Source of the DNA: Stomoxys calcitrans
Taxonomy: Eukaryota > Arthropoda > Insecta > Diptera > Muscidae
Assembly (NCBI RefSeq): GCF_963082655.1
Contig: NC_081554.1
Span: forward strand, 55,056,498 to 55,120,497
Reading direction: 5' to 3'
Length of the DNA stretch: 64,000 nt
Shown here piece after piece: positions 1 through 8,911 of this stretch. Position numbers and translations under genes: made by a program. Under the pieces are notes generated by a model. The model was given only the letters and a program-made list of their open reading frames with translations. It did no database searches and was not told the DNA's origin. Positions within the stretch are counted from its first letter, which is position 1. Each line of letters opens with the position of its first letter.

Positions 1-98
1 CCCCTTATCATTGAGCTAAAACTTGAATCGGCCAGCACTCATTAATATGTGGGAGTTTGTACCTGTGCCTTATTGGAATGTTCATGGGCAAATTTTCT
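1..98 (+). mobile_element. tRNA-derived SINE, 3' part only (cut by window edge)
   Basis: This is the 3' body and tail of the SINE family seen in about ten other places here. It has the block reading CCCCTTATCATTGAGC, then the tail TTCATGGGCAAATTTTC. The tRNA-like head would lie left of the window. The identity comes from alignment by eye to the fuller copies near 41266 and 50151. Confidence 0.75.
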
Positions 99-267
99 TA
101 AACCAAACTCCCTTTTTATGGTCTAGAACAGATAATCGTGTTGACCCCTTGGACGTACCGGGGCGAGTTTGTTCCACATCCGACAATATTTCGATAAAGC
201 TGCTAAGGTTTCATAAATGGTGTACTTTTCACCGAACTTGATGCAATGAGGTAAATATGTATATCCG

Positions 268-327
268 AGATTGTGGGTATCCAAACTTCGGCCTGGCCGA
301 ATTTGACGCGTTTTCACTTGGTGTTTT
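268..327 (+). mobile_element. DINE-1-like element, 3' terminal fragment
   Basis: The GC-rich palindrome CTTCGGCCTGGCCGAA is followed by a short T-rich end (TTTTCACTTGG). This is a degraded version of the family's 3' end, which elsewhere reads TTCGGCCCGGCCGAACTTAG and then TTTTACTTG. Only the terminus is recognisable. The interval 99-267 before it is unassigned. Confidence 0.6.
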
Positions 328-419
328 TTTTAATGGATCAATGTTAGCATGGCTAGAAAATTTTACGAAAAATCGGTTCAACCATTTTTGAGATATGGCA
401 AATTATCAACATTTTGGAC

Positions 420-473
420 ATGGTGACGTATAATCAACGTGATAATAAATATAAAACATCATACGCCACCATG
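420..473. mobile_element. Short hairpin MITE, copy 1
   Basis: The ends ATGGTGACGTATAAT and (inverted) CATACGCCACCAT enclose about 25 bp, so the whole unit is about 54 bp and nearly all stem. Five more copies lie at 2898-2949, 3322-3376, 3453-3507, 4024-4078 and 4158-4212. There is no coding capacity. Confidence 0.65.
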
Positions 474-494
474 TACTAAAAAATGGAGAAATAA

Positions 495-814
495 TCCCAT
501 GGCAGCCGGTTGTATTGGGTTGCCCAAAAAGTAATTGCGGATTTTTTAAAAGAATAAAACTTAGAATGAACTATAATCAAATATACTTTTTTTACACTTT
601 TTTTCTAAAGCAAGCTAAAAGTAACAGCTGATAACTGACAGAAATAAGAATGCAATTACAGAATCACAAGCTGTGAAAAAATTTGTCAACGCCGACTATA
701 TGAAAAATCCGCAATTACTTGTTGGGCAACCCAATACGTACCGGATTGACCCGATGGAGCTCTTCATCGGCAAGGGCTGCCGCCCCAGTGTATAATACAC
801 TGCTACAACAAAAA
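495..814 (+). mobile_element. LINE 3'-end-like repeat, interrupted by a mariner MITE
   Basis: GC-richer sequence flanks the MITE on both sides: CCCATGGCAGCCGGTTGTA on the left and CGTACCGGATTGACCCGATG on the right. The segment ends in ACACTGCTACAACA. A similar CTGCTACAACAACAAC terminus closes the minus-strand LINE tails near 14050, which suggests a (CAA)n-tailed LINE 3' end. The class is inferred from this shared end only. Confidence 0.4.
515..734. mobile_element. Mariner-derived MITE (copy a)
   Basis: Terminal inverted repeats of about 30 bp begin TTGGGTTGCCCAA and end TTGGGCAACCCAA, flanked by the TA duplication expected of Tc1/mariner. The inner sequence matches the 3' UTR of the transposase-bearing copy at 8912-9749 plus a second block (CAGCTGATAACTGACAG, GCCGACTATATG) that probably represents the lost 5' end. 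It is an internally deleted, non-autonomous derivative with no ORF. Confidence 0.9.
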
Positions 815-1048
815 TGGAGCAAAAAAATCATGATTTTGATAGAATTTCATAAATTTATTGATTAGAGCATTTATATTTCGGTAAATTTTTTAAATTTGTT
901 TTTACCAAATAAAAAAATGGTAAATCGAAATATGGACCGATCTAGACCAAACTTTCAAAAATGCACACCAAATTCAACTAAATGAGTCTTAAATGGGTTC
1001 AAGACCATAAATCGGGAGATCGATACGTGTAACAAACAAAATACAAAT

Positions 1049-1314
1049 ATTGCCCATGAACATTCCACTTACGAAATGGGGCAAACTTCTTCCGATTCAA
1101 GTTTTAAGCTCAATGATAAGGGGCCTCTTTTTTATAGCCGAACGGCGTGCCGCAATGCGACAGAAGTTTTACATGGCATAGTAGCTCACAAATATTGCCA
1201 GCATTAGGAGGGGAAAACCACCGCTGAAAATATTTTCTGATGGTCTCGACAGTATTCGAACCCAGGCATTCAGCGTCATAGGCGGACATGCCAACCTCTG
1301 TGCTACGGTGGCCT
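1049..1314 (-). mobile_element. tRNA-derived SINE, near full length
   Basis: Read on the minus strand, the element starts GGCCACCGTAGCACAGAGG (A-box-like) and has the B-box-like GGTTCGAATAC about 40 bp later. The family body follows, with the CGGCTATAAAAAGGAG-like block, and the tail ends GTTCATGGGCAAT. The two boxes are the RNA polymerase III internal promoter elements expected of a tRNA-derived SINE. Small substitutions suggest moderate age. Confidence 0.8.
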
Positions 1315-1403
1315 TCCGGTACGTATAACAGCTATATCCAAATATGATACGATCTGCACCATACTCGGAGAGGAAGTGCAGGAGTTTAACGGAGCTCACT
1401 CTA

Positions 1404-2125
1404 TTTTATTTCAACAAAATCGGGGAATGACAGACCTTCAATAGGGGAGTTATACCCAAAAATGGTGCGATCTTAACCATATCCAGACGGACGTCGGAGA
1501 GCTGAACACAGCTCACTATGTTATATTGCGGCGAAATCGGACAGTAAATGCAATTTTTATTGGCCTGAGAACTTAAATCGGCATATCGGTCTAAATGTGG
1601 GCTATATTAAGATACAGACCGATCTGGACCATTTTCTTAGCAGACGTCGGGGATCTTAACATAAATCATTGCTCCAAATTTCAAATTTCAAGATATTAAG
1701 ATACAAACCGATCTGGACCATATTCAGCATTGATTTCGAGGAACTTTCAAATTTCAAAATTTCAAAAAAATTCCAAATTTCATCCAAATCGGATAGTAAA
1801 TACTGCTTTTATGAGATAATAAATCGGGTGATCGGTCTATATGGGGGCTATATGAAGATATAGTCCAATTTAACCCATATGCGAACTTAACTTGTCTATG
1901 AACAAAAAGAGAATCTGTAAAAATCTGTGAATCAGCTCAATATATTCGTTTTTTCAGCTCAACATCTTTCTCATTTCTACAGACGCACGGACGGGCACAA
2001 CTAGATCGTCTTTGATTTTTACGAGGACCAAGAAAATATATATTTATAAGGTTGAAAAATTAATATTTCGATGTGTTGCATGCGGAATGACAAAATGAAT
2101 ATTCCCCCATCCTTCATAGGTGGAT
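1404..2125 (-). repeat. Degenerate DINE-like tandem-repeat element
   Basis: Diverged units contain phrases such as ATACAGACCGATCTGGACC and ATCGGTCTATATGGGGGC. The right end carries ACAGACGCACGGACGGGC and AAAATATATATTTATAAG, which resemble the (GTCC)n and AAGTATATATATTCTTG head of DINE-1-like elements read in reverse. It is a distinct and older subfamily, and its boundaries are approximate. Confidence 0.5.
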
Positions 2126-2177
2126 ATAAAAGTCAACTTAAAATTTGGAAAAATTTTAGAAAATAAAAAACAAAATA

Positions 2178-2413
2178 TTGGGTTGCCCAAAAAGTAATTG
2201 CGGATTTTTTAAAACAAAGTAAATGCATTTTTAATAAAACTTAGAATGAACTTTAATCAAATATACTTTTTTACACTTTTTTTCTAAAGCAAGCTAAAAG
2301 TAACAGCTGATAACTGACAGAAGAAAGAATGCAATTACAGAGTCACAAGCTGTGAAAAAATTTGTCAACGCCGACTATATGAAAAATCCGCAATTACTTT
2401 TTGGACAACCCAA
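2178..2413. mobile_element. Mariner-derived MITE (copy b)
   Basis: This has the same family and orientation as the copy at 515-734. It is flanked by TA on both sides and its ends are TTGGGTTGCCCAA and TTGGACAACCCAA. It retains the ATGCATTTTTAATAAAAC block seen after the transposase stop codon in the coding copy. Confidence 0.9.
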
Positions 2414-2419
2414 TAGTAA

Positions 2420-2704
2420 AAAGATGCTAATTCCGGCCGGGCCGGATCTTATATACCCTCCACCCTGAATCGCATTTGTCAAATTCTTGGCCCAGTATCT
2501 CTTTATTGACAAACAAAGGATAATGGATGAAAAAGCAATGTTATTGGAGCTATATTAGGCTATGGACCGATTCGGACCATACCTGGGTTTTGAGTCTACA
2601 GTAGATGTCATTGTGCAAAATTTCAAACAAATCGGATAAGAATTGCGCCCTATAAGGGCTGAAGAAGTAAAATCGGGAAATCGGTTTATATAGGGGTAAT
2701 ATCA
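2420..2704 (-). mobile_element. DINE-1-like element, 3' part
   Basis: The segment runs in reverse from the GC-rich terminal palindrome (CCGGCCGGGCCGG) through TTATATACCCTCCACC and ATCGCATTTGTCAAATTC into part of the central repeat (ATCGGATAAGAATTGCGCCC, ATCGGTTTATAT). It stops abruptly near 2704, so the head is missing. The interval 2705-2897 is unassigned. Confidence 0.7.
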
Positions 2705-2897
2705 TGTGATGAGACAAATTTTATTTAACTGTTTTCCCGTCCACTCTCTCCTTATGATAACTTACTGGGATACTCCTTTCCTAGCTTGAGCTAGAGTATT
2801 AGTTAGGCAGCTCTATATTTTTGTTATTTGTCTACCTATTCTGCGTTAAAGGGTTAAATCAGCTCACCAGCCTTTAAAAACATGGCATATTTAACAA

Positions 2898-2949
2898 CGG
2901 TGACATATAATTAACGTTGCTGTAAATTTAGAAAACACGATACGCCACC
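2898..2949. mobile_element. Short hairpin MITE, copy 2
   Basis: A diverged copy with ends CGGTGACATATAATTAACG and GATACGCCACC. It shows more stem mismatches than the other five, so it is probably the oldest copy. Confidence 0.55.
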
Positions 2950-3016
2950 TAATCCCGATTTGTCTCCAAGAGTCTATACACATATATTGACAATAGTGTC
3001 AACATTTATTGAAATC

Positions 3017-3060
3017 TGTTCAACCATGTGATGGTTGTTCAACCATGATGGTTGAACAGA
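3017..3060. repeat. Compound palindrome
   Basis: TGTTCAACCATGTGATGGTTG is followed at once by TTCAACCATGATGGTTGAACA. Each half is close to self-complementary, and together they form a cruciform-prone segment. No family was recognised. Confidence 0.5.
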
Positions 3061-3089
3061 GATTTAAATATATTTTTGTACCATTTTTA

Positions 3090-3315
3090 TTGGGTTGCCC
3101 AAAAAGTAATTGCGGATTTTTCATATAGTCGGCGTTGGAAATTTTTTTCACAGCTTGTGACTCTGTAATTGCATTCTTTCTTCTGTCAGTTATCAGCTGT
3201 TACTTTTAGATTGCTTTAGAAAAAAAGTGTAAAAAAAGTATATTTGATTCTAAGTTTTATTAAAAATGCATTTACTTTCTTTTAAAAAATCCGCAATTAC
3301 TTTTTGGGCAACCAA
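3090..3315. mobile_element. Mariner-derived MITE (copy c)
   Basis: This copy is in the opposite orientation to copies a and b. It runs from TTGGGTTGCCCAA to TTGGGCAACCAA (one C lost), is flanked by TA, and lacks a short stretch before the TTCTAAGTTTTATTAAAAATG block. It is part of the tandem duplication. Confidence 0.88.
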
Positions 3316-3321
3316 TAATAT

Positions 3322-3376
3322 ATGGTGACGTATAATCAACGTGAGTATCAATTTGGGAAACATTATACGTCACCAT
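3322..3376. mobile_element. Short hairpin MITE, copy 3
   Basis: The ends ATGGTGACGTATAAT and ATTATACGTCACCAT are a perfect 15-bp inverted pair. It lies six bases after the end of the MITE at 3090-3315, and the same spacing recurs in the duplicated unit. Confidence 0.75.
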
Positions 3377-3452
3377 GTATTAAGAATTGTGTTAGAATTC
3401 ATTTAATGTATTCATATTGCCTTAAGATATGGTATTTTGCAATATATTGACA

Positions 3453-3507
3453 ATGGTGGCGTATAATTAACTTTGATCTCAATTTAGGGCACATCATACG
3501 TCACCAT
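3453..3507. mobile_element. Short hairpin MITE, copy 4
   Basis: The ends are ATGGTGGCGTATAATTAAC and CATACGTCACCAT. A start codon at 3506 within its right end opens an accidental frame into the DINE-like sequence downstream. Confidence 0.7.
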
Positions 3508-3529
3508 GTATAGAGAAAGCGATATTGCG

Positions 3530-3780
3530 CTAACTTTTGGTTTCTGTCCGTCCTGCAGTCAATCTGTCTGTGGAAATCTCAATAGCGTCTTAACGAATAA
3601 AGTAATTGGTATGAAATTTTGCATAGATTCTTCTTACCGATGTAGGTCGTTGGGGATTGTTTATGGACCACATCGTTTAATGTTTAGATGTAGCTTCTAT
3701 ATAAACCAATCTCCCGATTTAACTTTTTTAACCATTAGAGGGCACAATTCTGCTGTTTTGTCCTAATCAGTCCATACACT
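3530..3780 (+). mobile_element. DINE-1-like head fragment (in duplication copy 1)
   Basis: The order is CTGTCCGTCC, a segment with GAAATTTTGCATAGATTCTT, ATGTAGGTCGTTGGG, then one partial central repeat (CTATATAAACCAATCTCCC). This matches the start of the fuller element at 47313, but the TATACCC 5' end is missing. Confidence 0.65.
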
Positions 3781-3781
3781 A

Positions 3782-4017
3782 TTAGGTTGCCCAAAAAGTG
3801 ATTGCGGATTTTTCATATAGTCGGCGTTGACAAATTTTTTCACAGCTTGTGACTCTGTAATTGCATTCTTTCTTCTGCCAGTTATCAGCTGTTTCTTTTA
3901 GCTTGCTTTAGAAAAAAAGTGTAAAAAAAGTATATTTGATTAAAGTTCATTCTAAGTATTATTAAAAATGCATTTACTTTCTTTTAAAAAATCCGCAATT
4001 ACTTTTTGGGCAACCAA
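3782..4017. mobile_element. Mariner-derived MITE (copy d)
   Basis: The homologue of the 3090-3315 copy in the second unit of the tandem duplication. It begins TTAGGTTGCCCAA (one substitution in the left inverted repeat), ends TTGGGCAACCAA with the same missing C as copy c, and has TA on both sides. The shared missing C supports duplication rather than independent insertion. Confidence 0.88.
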
Positions 4018-4023
4018 TAATAT

Positions 4024-4078
4024 ATGGTGACGTATAATCAACGTGAGTCTCAATTTGGGAAACATTATACGTCACCAT
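4024..4078. mobile_element. Short hairpin MITE, copy 5
   Basis: Perfect 15-bp ends, ATGGTGACGTATAAT and ATTATACGTCACCAT. This is the duplicate of copy 3. Confidence 0.75.
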
Positions 4079-4157
4079 GTATTAAGAATTGTGTAAGAAT
4101 TCTTCATTTAATGTATTCATCTTGCCTTAAGATATGGTATTTTGCAATATATTGACA

Positions 4158-4212
4158 ATGGTGGCGTATAATTAACTTTGATCTCAATTTGAGGCACATC
4201 ATACGTCACCAT
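4158..4212. mobile_element. Short hairpin MITE, copy 6
   Basis: The ends are ATGGTGGCGTATAATTAAC and CATACGTCACCAT. This is the duplicate of copy 4. Confidence 0.7.
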
Positions 4213-4229
4213 GTATAGAGAAAGCTTTA

Positions 4230-4750
4230 GTGCGCTAACTTTTGGTTTCTGTCCGTCCTGCAGTCAATCTGTCTGTCTGTGGAAATCTCAATAGCGTCTT
4301 AACGAATAAAGTAATTGGTATGAAATTTTGCATAGATTCTTCTTACCGATGTAGGTCGTTGAGGATTTTTTATGGACCAAATCGTTTAATGTTTAGATGT
4401 AGCTTCTATATAAACCGATCTCCCGATTTAACCTTTTGAACCATTAGAGGGCACAATTCTGCTGTTTTGTCCTAATCGGTCCATAAACTAGTATAGCTTC
4501 CATATAAACCGATCTCCCGATTTGTCTCCAAGAGCCTCTACACACTGACATAACCTGTTACCTACAAGATCAGAAGGTAGTATGATCTGAGGCGGTCTAT
4601 AACCCCTCTTTATATATAATCGCAGTCTATAACCAATCTCTCGATTTAATTTTTTGAGCAACTAAGAGAAATCAAAGAACTTGACAAATGCGTTCCATGG
4701 TGAAGGGTTTTTTATGCCCATCACTATAGGAGGTATACTAATCTAATCGG
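4230..4750 (+). mobile_element. DINE-1-like fragment (duplication copy 2 and flank)
   Basis: The first 260 bp repeat the head piece at 3530-3780. Beyond the duplication, further diverged central-repeat phrases follow (TATAGCTTCCATATAAACCG, CTCCCGATTTGTCTCCAAG). The stretch ends in GACAAATGCGTTCCATGGTG, which is the sequence just inside the family's 3' end, and then GAGGTATACTAATCTAATCG, which resembles a head. It is therefore probably pieces of two copies. Confidence 0.55.
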
Positions 4751-4754
4751 GAGT

Positions 4755-5062
4755 CAACCGTAACGCATAGGTTAGCCTGTGCGCCTATGACGCTAAACGC
4801 CTGGGTTCTAATACCGGCGAGAACTTCAGAAAAAATGTTCAGGGTTGGTTATCCCCTCCCAATGCTGGCATCATTTGTGAGGTACTATGCCATATTAAAT
4901 CTTCTTCCCAAAGAAGTGTCGCACTATTGCACGCCATTCGGACTCGGCTATAAAAAGGAGACCCCCTCTCATTGGGCTTAAAATTTGCATCGGACAGCAC
5001 TCATTGAAAAGTGAGAAGTTTGCCCCATTTCGTTAGTGGCATGTTCGTGGACAAATTTGCGT
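4755..5062 (+). mobile_element. tRNA-derived SINE, near full length
   Basis: The head is degraded but readable (CCGTAACGCATAGGTTAGCC, then GGGTTCTAATACC for the B box). The body includes CCCCTCCCAATGCTGGCA and GGACTCGGCTATAAAAAGG, and the tail includes TGTTCGTGGACAAATTTGCG. Both promoter boxes carry substitutions, so transcription from this copy is doubtful. Confidence 0.8.
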
Positions 5063-5123
5063 TACCAATCTAATCATTCCATTTGCAGCACCTCAAAATA
5101 TTGATCTGCGATCTTACAAAGTA

Positions 5124-5360
5124 TTGTGTTGCCCAAAAAGTAATTGCGGATTTTTCATATAGTCGGCGTTGACAAATTTTTTCACAGCTTGTGACTCTGT
5201 AATTGCATTCTTTCTTCTGTCAGTTGTCAGCTGTTACTTTTAGCTTGCTTTAGAAAAAAAGTGTAAAAAAAGTATATTTGATTAACGCTCATTCTAAGCT
5301 TTATTAAAAATGCATTTACTTTCTTTTAAAAAATCCGCAATTACTTTTTGGGCAACCCAA
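5124..5360. mobile_element. Mariner-derived MITE (copy e)
   Basis: The left end TTGTGTTGCCCAA and right end TTGGGCAACCCAA are flanked by TA. The inner sequence is collinear with copies c and d but keeps the full ATTAACGCTCATTCTAAGC segment. Confidence 0.9.
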
Positions 5361-5361
5361 T

Positions 5362-6093
5362 ATATAGTCTTGATCGTCTTGACATTCACGATTCAGCCAT
5401 ATTCGTCCCTCCGTATGTGGAAACCATGATAGCGGTCAAACGAATCAAGATATCAACTCAGTGACTTTTTACGGATGTAGGTCGTTGAATCTCCATATAA
5501 GAGGGTCATTCGATTTGACATATTCAGCTCCTAGAAGCTACAATTGTTGTCCGTATAGCACTTCTGAAGTAATTTTTAACAAAGTACGATCCATAACCAG
5601 ATATAGCTCCAATATACATCTATCTCCTGATTTGACATAATGAAGCCTTTGAAGCCGTTTTGACTGAAATTTGTGGAAGTGGTATTAAGTAATGTCAGAT
5701 TTGGCTGAAATTTTCTACGTAGCGTTCTGGTAAGACTGTCACAAACCGTGCCAAATACGGTCGGTTAGTCGGTCCATAACCTGATATAGCTTCCATATAA
5801 ACCAACCTCCCAATTTGGCAGCTTGAATCCCTGGAAGGCGCAGTTGCCTTCTGAGTTGGCTAAAAGGTTGTACGTAAGTGCCAAGCACGGTCCAAATTCG
5901 TGTATAACCTGATGAAGCACCCAAATAAAGCCGAGTAGTCTTCTGCGGCTCCTAGTAGTTAGAATTTTTGGCTTATTTGTCTTCATGTGCCCTTAAACTA
6001 CAATAAGTTCATGTGCGTAAATTTTAAGCTGAATCCATGGTGTTGGGTTCTTAAGATTCGGCCCGGCCGAACTTAGTATGTTTTTACTTGTTT
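5362..6093 (+). mobile_element. DINE-1-like element, diverged
   Basis: The order is a head with AGTCTTGATCGTCTTGACAT and GTCCCTCCGTATGTGG, several diverged central repeats (CTCCAATATACATCTATCTCC, CTTCCATATAAACCAACC), then the tail with GATTCGGCCCGGCCGAACTT and TTTTTACTTG. The order and 3' terminus are intact, but the (GTCC) tract is reduced to two units. Confidence 0.65.
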
Positions 6094-6829
6094 CGCCATA
6101 TTCAAACATAGTTGTTAAACAATTAAATCCTTCAATTTCTGGAGATATTCATTCTCATGGTCATTAGCTCGACTCACCCCAACTCGAAATAACGTAAAGA
6201 TAACTTGCTTTTACTTGTTTTTATTTCTATGGAAGTTCTCCTATTTAAACTTCTGGCAGTGTTTAAGTCCCTTTGTTAGTACCATACATCCATTATTACT
6301 ATTGTTGTTGGTTTGTTTTCTTACTTGGTTTTGGGGCTTGAGTAATGAAGAAAATTTTACTATTTTTTTGTTTTGTTTTGTTCTTTTATTTTATTTTCTT
6401 TTCTTTTTGTTGTTTTTGCTTGTTTGCACATCATTGCAAATTAACGAATATGGGGATGGCGAAGCCTTGTACAACTCAATGCCTTAAAACAAGAAACAAG
6501 AGCGGACAAAAAGGCAGGTGAACACAAACAAAAAAAAGAGATCAATACGAAAAAGAGATTTGACAGTTACATATATTAAGAGACGAGGTTGTGAGAACCC
6601 ATCTCTTAAAATAAAATAAAAAAAAAAAACAGAAATGAATGAGGTGGGGAGAGAGAGAGAGAGCAGTCTAATAATGATTTCTCTTCCAGCTTTCTCGCAT
6701 ATTTCAGGCAAATATTCCCTTAACAATGAGTGGTGGACGAATGCGAACCCCTCGTCTGCGCCGGGCGGACCAGTCATCGGTCTTGCCTACGTGCCATGTG
6801 TCGACCTACTGAACACAGTTTAGGGGATG
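6094..6829. other. Unassigned; T-rich and purine-rich tracts
   Basis: There is no recognised gene. A long T/TTTTG-rich tract lies at about 6345-6420, a poly-A run at 6618-6630 and a (GA)n run at 6645-6663. Short open frames here are low-complexity products of these tracts. Confidence 0.5.
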
Positions 6830-7391
6830 ACTAGGGCGGCGAGGTGGGACTCGAATGGTCATCGACCGGAGGAAAACGAGGGAGTTGCTGGCGTTCGATA
6901 AGAGGGCGATGAGTAGCTTGACAGGGGTCATAACCGCATGGTGACGCGCATGGGGATACCGCACAATGACTTCTGTAGGAGTGCCTCGATGAGGATAATG
7001 CGGAGACTATGGAGCACTTTATGTGTTCCTGTCCGAGTCTGCAGGGACGTAGGCTCTCCTTTCTGAGGAACAGTTACTTTTGTGATCTGGGTGAACTTGA
7101 GAACGTACCTTTAGTAGGTCCCTTTAGATTTGTTGAAGGAACACGATGGTTCCGACGGCGGGTGCTACAAGCACCGGTGTAGGTACATCCGTGCTTGCGT
7201 GGGGATGGGCGTTTCTTCAACCCCCGCTCGGGTTCTCCATTCCTCCTGTCCTTCTTTTATTCGTGTATAATTTCCACTCTGAGGTCTTACATCTTCTTTC
7301 TCTTCCCTTTCTCCCCAGGGTACCACAATGGGCCAGACTGGCCTCCGAGTGAACTCACCTTTGGTGGGCAACCCACTCAACGTAACCTAAC
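6830..7391 (+). pseudogene. Non-LTR retrotransposon ORF2 C-terminus and 3' UTR (decayed)
   Basis: Two frames read as the C-terminal part of a Jockey/LOA-type LINE polyprotein. From about 6858 the frame gives RRKTRELLAFDKRAMSSLTG. Another frame gives RMGIPHNDFCR, and after a further one-base shift near 6982 the frame gives DNAETMEHFMCSCPSLQGRR and later VEGTRWF. The cysteine pattern and the EHFMCSC motif are typical of the tail after the RNase H domain. The coding remnant ends at a stop near 7181 and a UTR runs to CAACGTAACCTAACCC. It is a non-functional, 5'-truncated copy. Confidence 0.7.
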
Positions 7392-7399
7392 CCAAGAGT

Positions 7400-8911
7400 G
7401 AGTATTACCCTCATATACAAAAGAATTGTTTAAATTAATCTAAGGACCCCCACTGATGTCCAGTAAAAACTGTACAATATCAGCAGTTCAGGTTAGGTTA
7501 GGATTAACTATTTTAAAATATTTGGCGCCCTGTACAAAAGCATGATTTGCTATGACATGATGAAAAGTTGCAGAGAAATGCCGCTTGAAAATCTGCGCTA
7601 TTGCTACTGTACGTGGGTGGGGGCCCTAAGCTGTAGAGAATGTGAACAAGATTTTTAAAAGATTTTTTACCGGAAAATAGGCAAAAATACCCATTTATAT
7701 GGGTATTACCCTCATATTCAAAAATAGTTCTTTAAATAAATTTAAGAACCCCACTCATGTCCAGCCAAAACTGTACAATATGAGCAGTTCAGGTTAGGTT
7801 AGGGTTAACTTTTTTACCATGTTTGGCGCATTGTACAAAAGCAAATCATGATTTTGTACAACAAATATTGCATTGTGACAAGGTGAAAAGTTGCAGAGAA
7901 ATGCCGCTTGAAAAGCTGAAATGTAGCTACTGTACGTGGGTGGGTGCCCTAAGCTGTACAGAATGTGAACAAAATTTTTTAATGGAAAAAAAGGCAAAAA
8001 TTCCAAATTATATGGGTATTACCCTCATATTCAAAAACTAGTTGTTTAAATCAATTTAAGGACCCCCACTCATGTCCAGTAAAACTTGTACAATATCAGC
8101 AGTTCAGGTTAGGTTAGGGTTAACTATTTTAACATATTTGGCGCCGTGTACAACAGCAAAGCTTGCTTTTGTAAAACAAATATTGCATTATGATAAGATC
8201 AAAAGTTGCAGAGAAATGCCGCTTGAAAATCTGCGCTATTGCTACTGTACGTGGGTGGGGGCCCTAAGCTGTAGGGAATGTGAACAAGATTTTTTAAAGA
8301 TTTTTTACCGAAAAATAGGCAAAAATACCCTTTTTATATGGGTATTACCCTCATATTCAAAAATAGTTGTTTAAATCAATTTAAGGACCCCACTCATGTC
8401 CAGCCAAAACTGTACAATATAAGCAGTTCAGGTTAGGTTCGGGTTGACTTTTTTAACATGTTTGGCGCCTTGTACAAAAGCAAATCATGATTTTGTACAA
8501 CAAATATTGCATTGTGACAAGGTGAAATTTTGCAGAGAAATGCCGTTTGAAAAGCTGAAATGTAGCTACTGTACGTGTGTGGGGGCCCTAAGCTGTACAG
8601 AATATGAACACAATTTTTTACTGGAAAAAAAGGCAAAAATACCCATTTATATGGGTATTACCCTCATATCCAAAAAGAGTAGTTTAAATCAATTTAAGGA
8701 CCCCACTCATGTCCAGTAAAACCTGTACAATATGAGCAGTTCAGGTTAGGTTAGGGTTGACTTTTTTTAACATGTTTGGGGCCGTGTACAACAGCAAAGC
8801 ATGCTTTTGTACAACAAATATTGCATTATGATAAGGTCAAAAGTTGCAGAGAAATGACGCTTGAAAGTCTGCGCTATTGCTACTGTACGTGGGTGGGGGC
8901 TCTAAGCTGTA
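7400..8911 (+). repeat. ~310 bp tandem array, alternating A and B unit types
   Basis: Five units are anchored by CATGTCCAG (or its variant) at 7458, 7759, 8074, 8398 and 8711, giving spacings of 301, 315, 324 and 313 bp. Units 1, 3 and 5 share GTCCAGTAAAA and CTGCGCTATTGCTACTG. Units 2 and 4 share GTCCAGCCAAAA and GCTGAAATGTAGCTACTG. The order is therefore A-B-A-B-A with a dimer of about 616-639 bp. Each unit contains TTCAGGTTAGGTT. Frames of 70-100 codons recur in each unit but shift register between units, so I do not treat them as genes. Confidence 0.85.

Larger units (their letters stand above)
3090..4488 (+). repeat. ~700 bp tandem segmental duplication (2 copies)
   Basis: Copy 1 (3090-3780) and copy 2 (3782-4488) share the same internal order: mariner MITE, hairpin MITE, spacer, second hairpin MITE, then a DINE-like head piece with CTGTCCGTCCTGCAGTCAAT. 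They differ by scattered substitutions and small indels, and the period is 692-702 bp. Because each copy starts at a MITE end, unequal exchange between MITEs is a plausible origin (inference). Confidence 0.8.

Noticed and set aside
1250..1314. Functional tRNA gene in the SINE heads (here and at 26312, 50360 and others)
   Set aside because: The A- and B-box sequences are present, but the acceptor and anticodon stems do not pair properly, and each is followed by the SINE body. They are tRNA-derived, not tRNA genes.
7480..7505. Arthropod telomeric repeat (TTAGG)n
   Set aside because: Only two or three imperfect units (GGTTAGGTTAGG) occur, embedded in a longer repeat. Dipterans lack canonical TTAGG telomeres, and the arrangement is internal.
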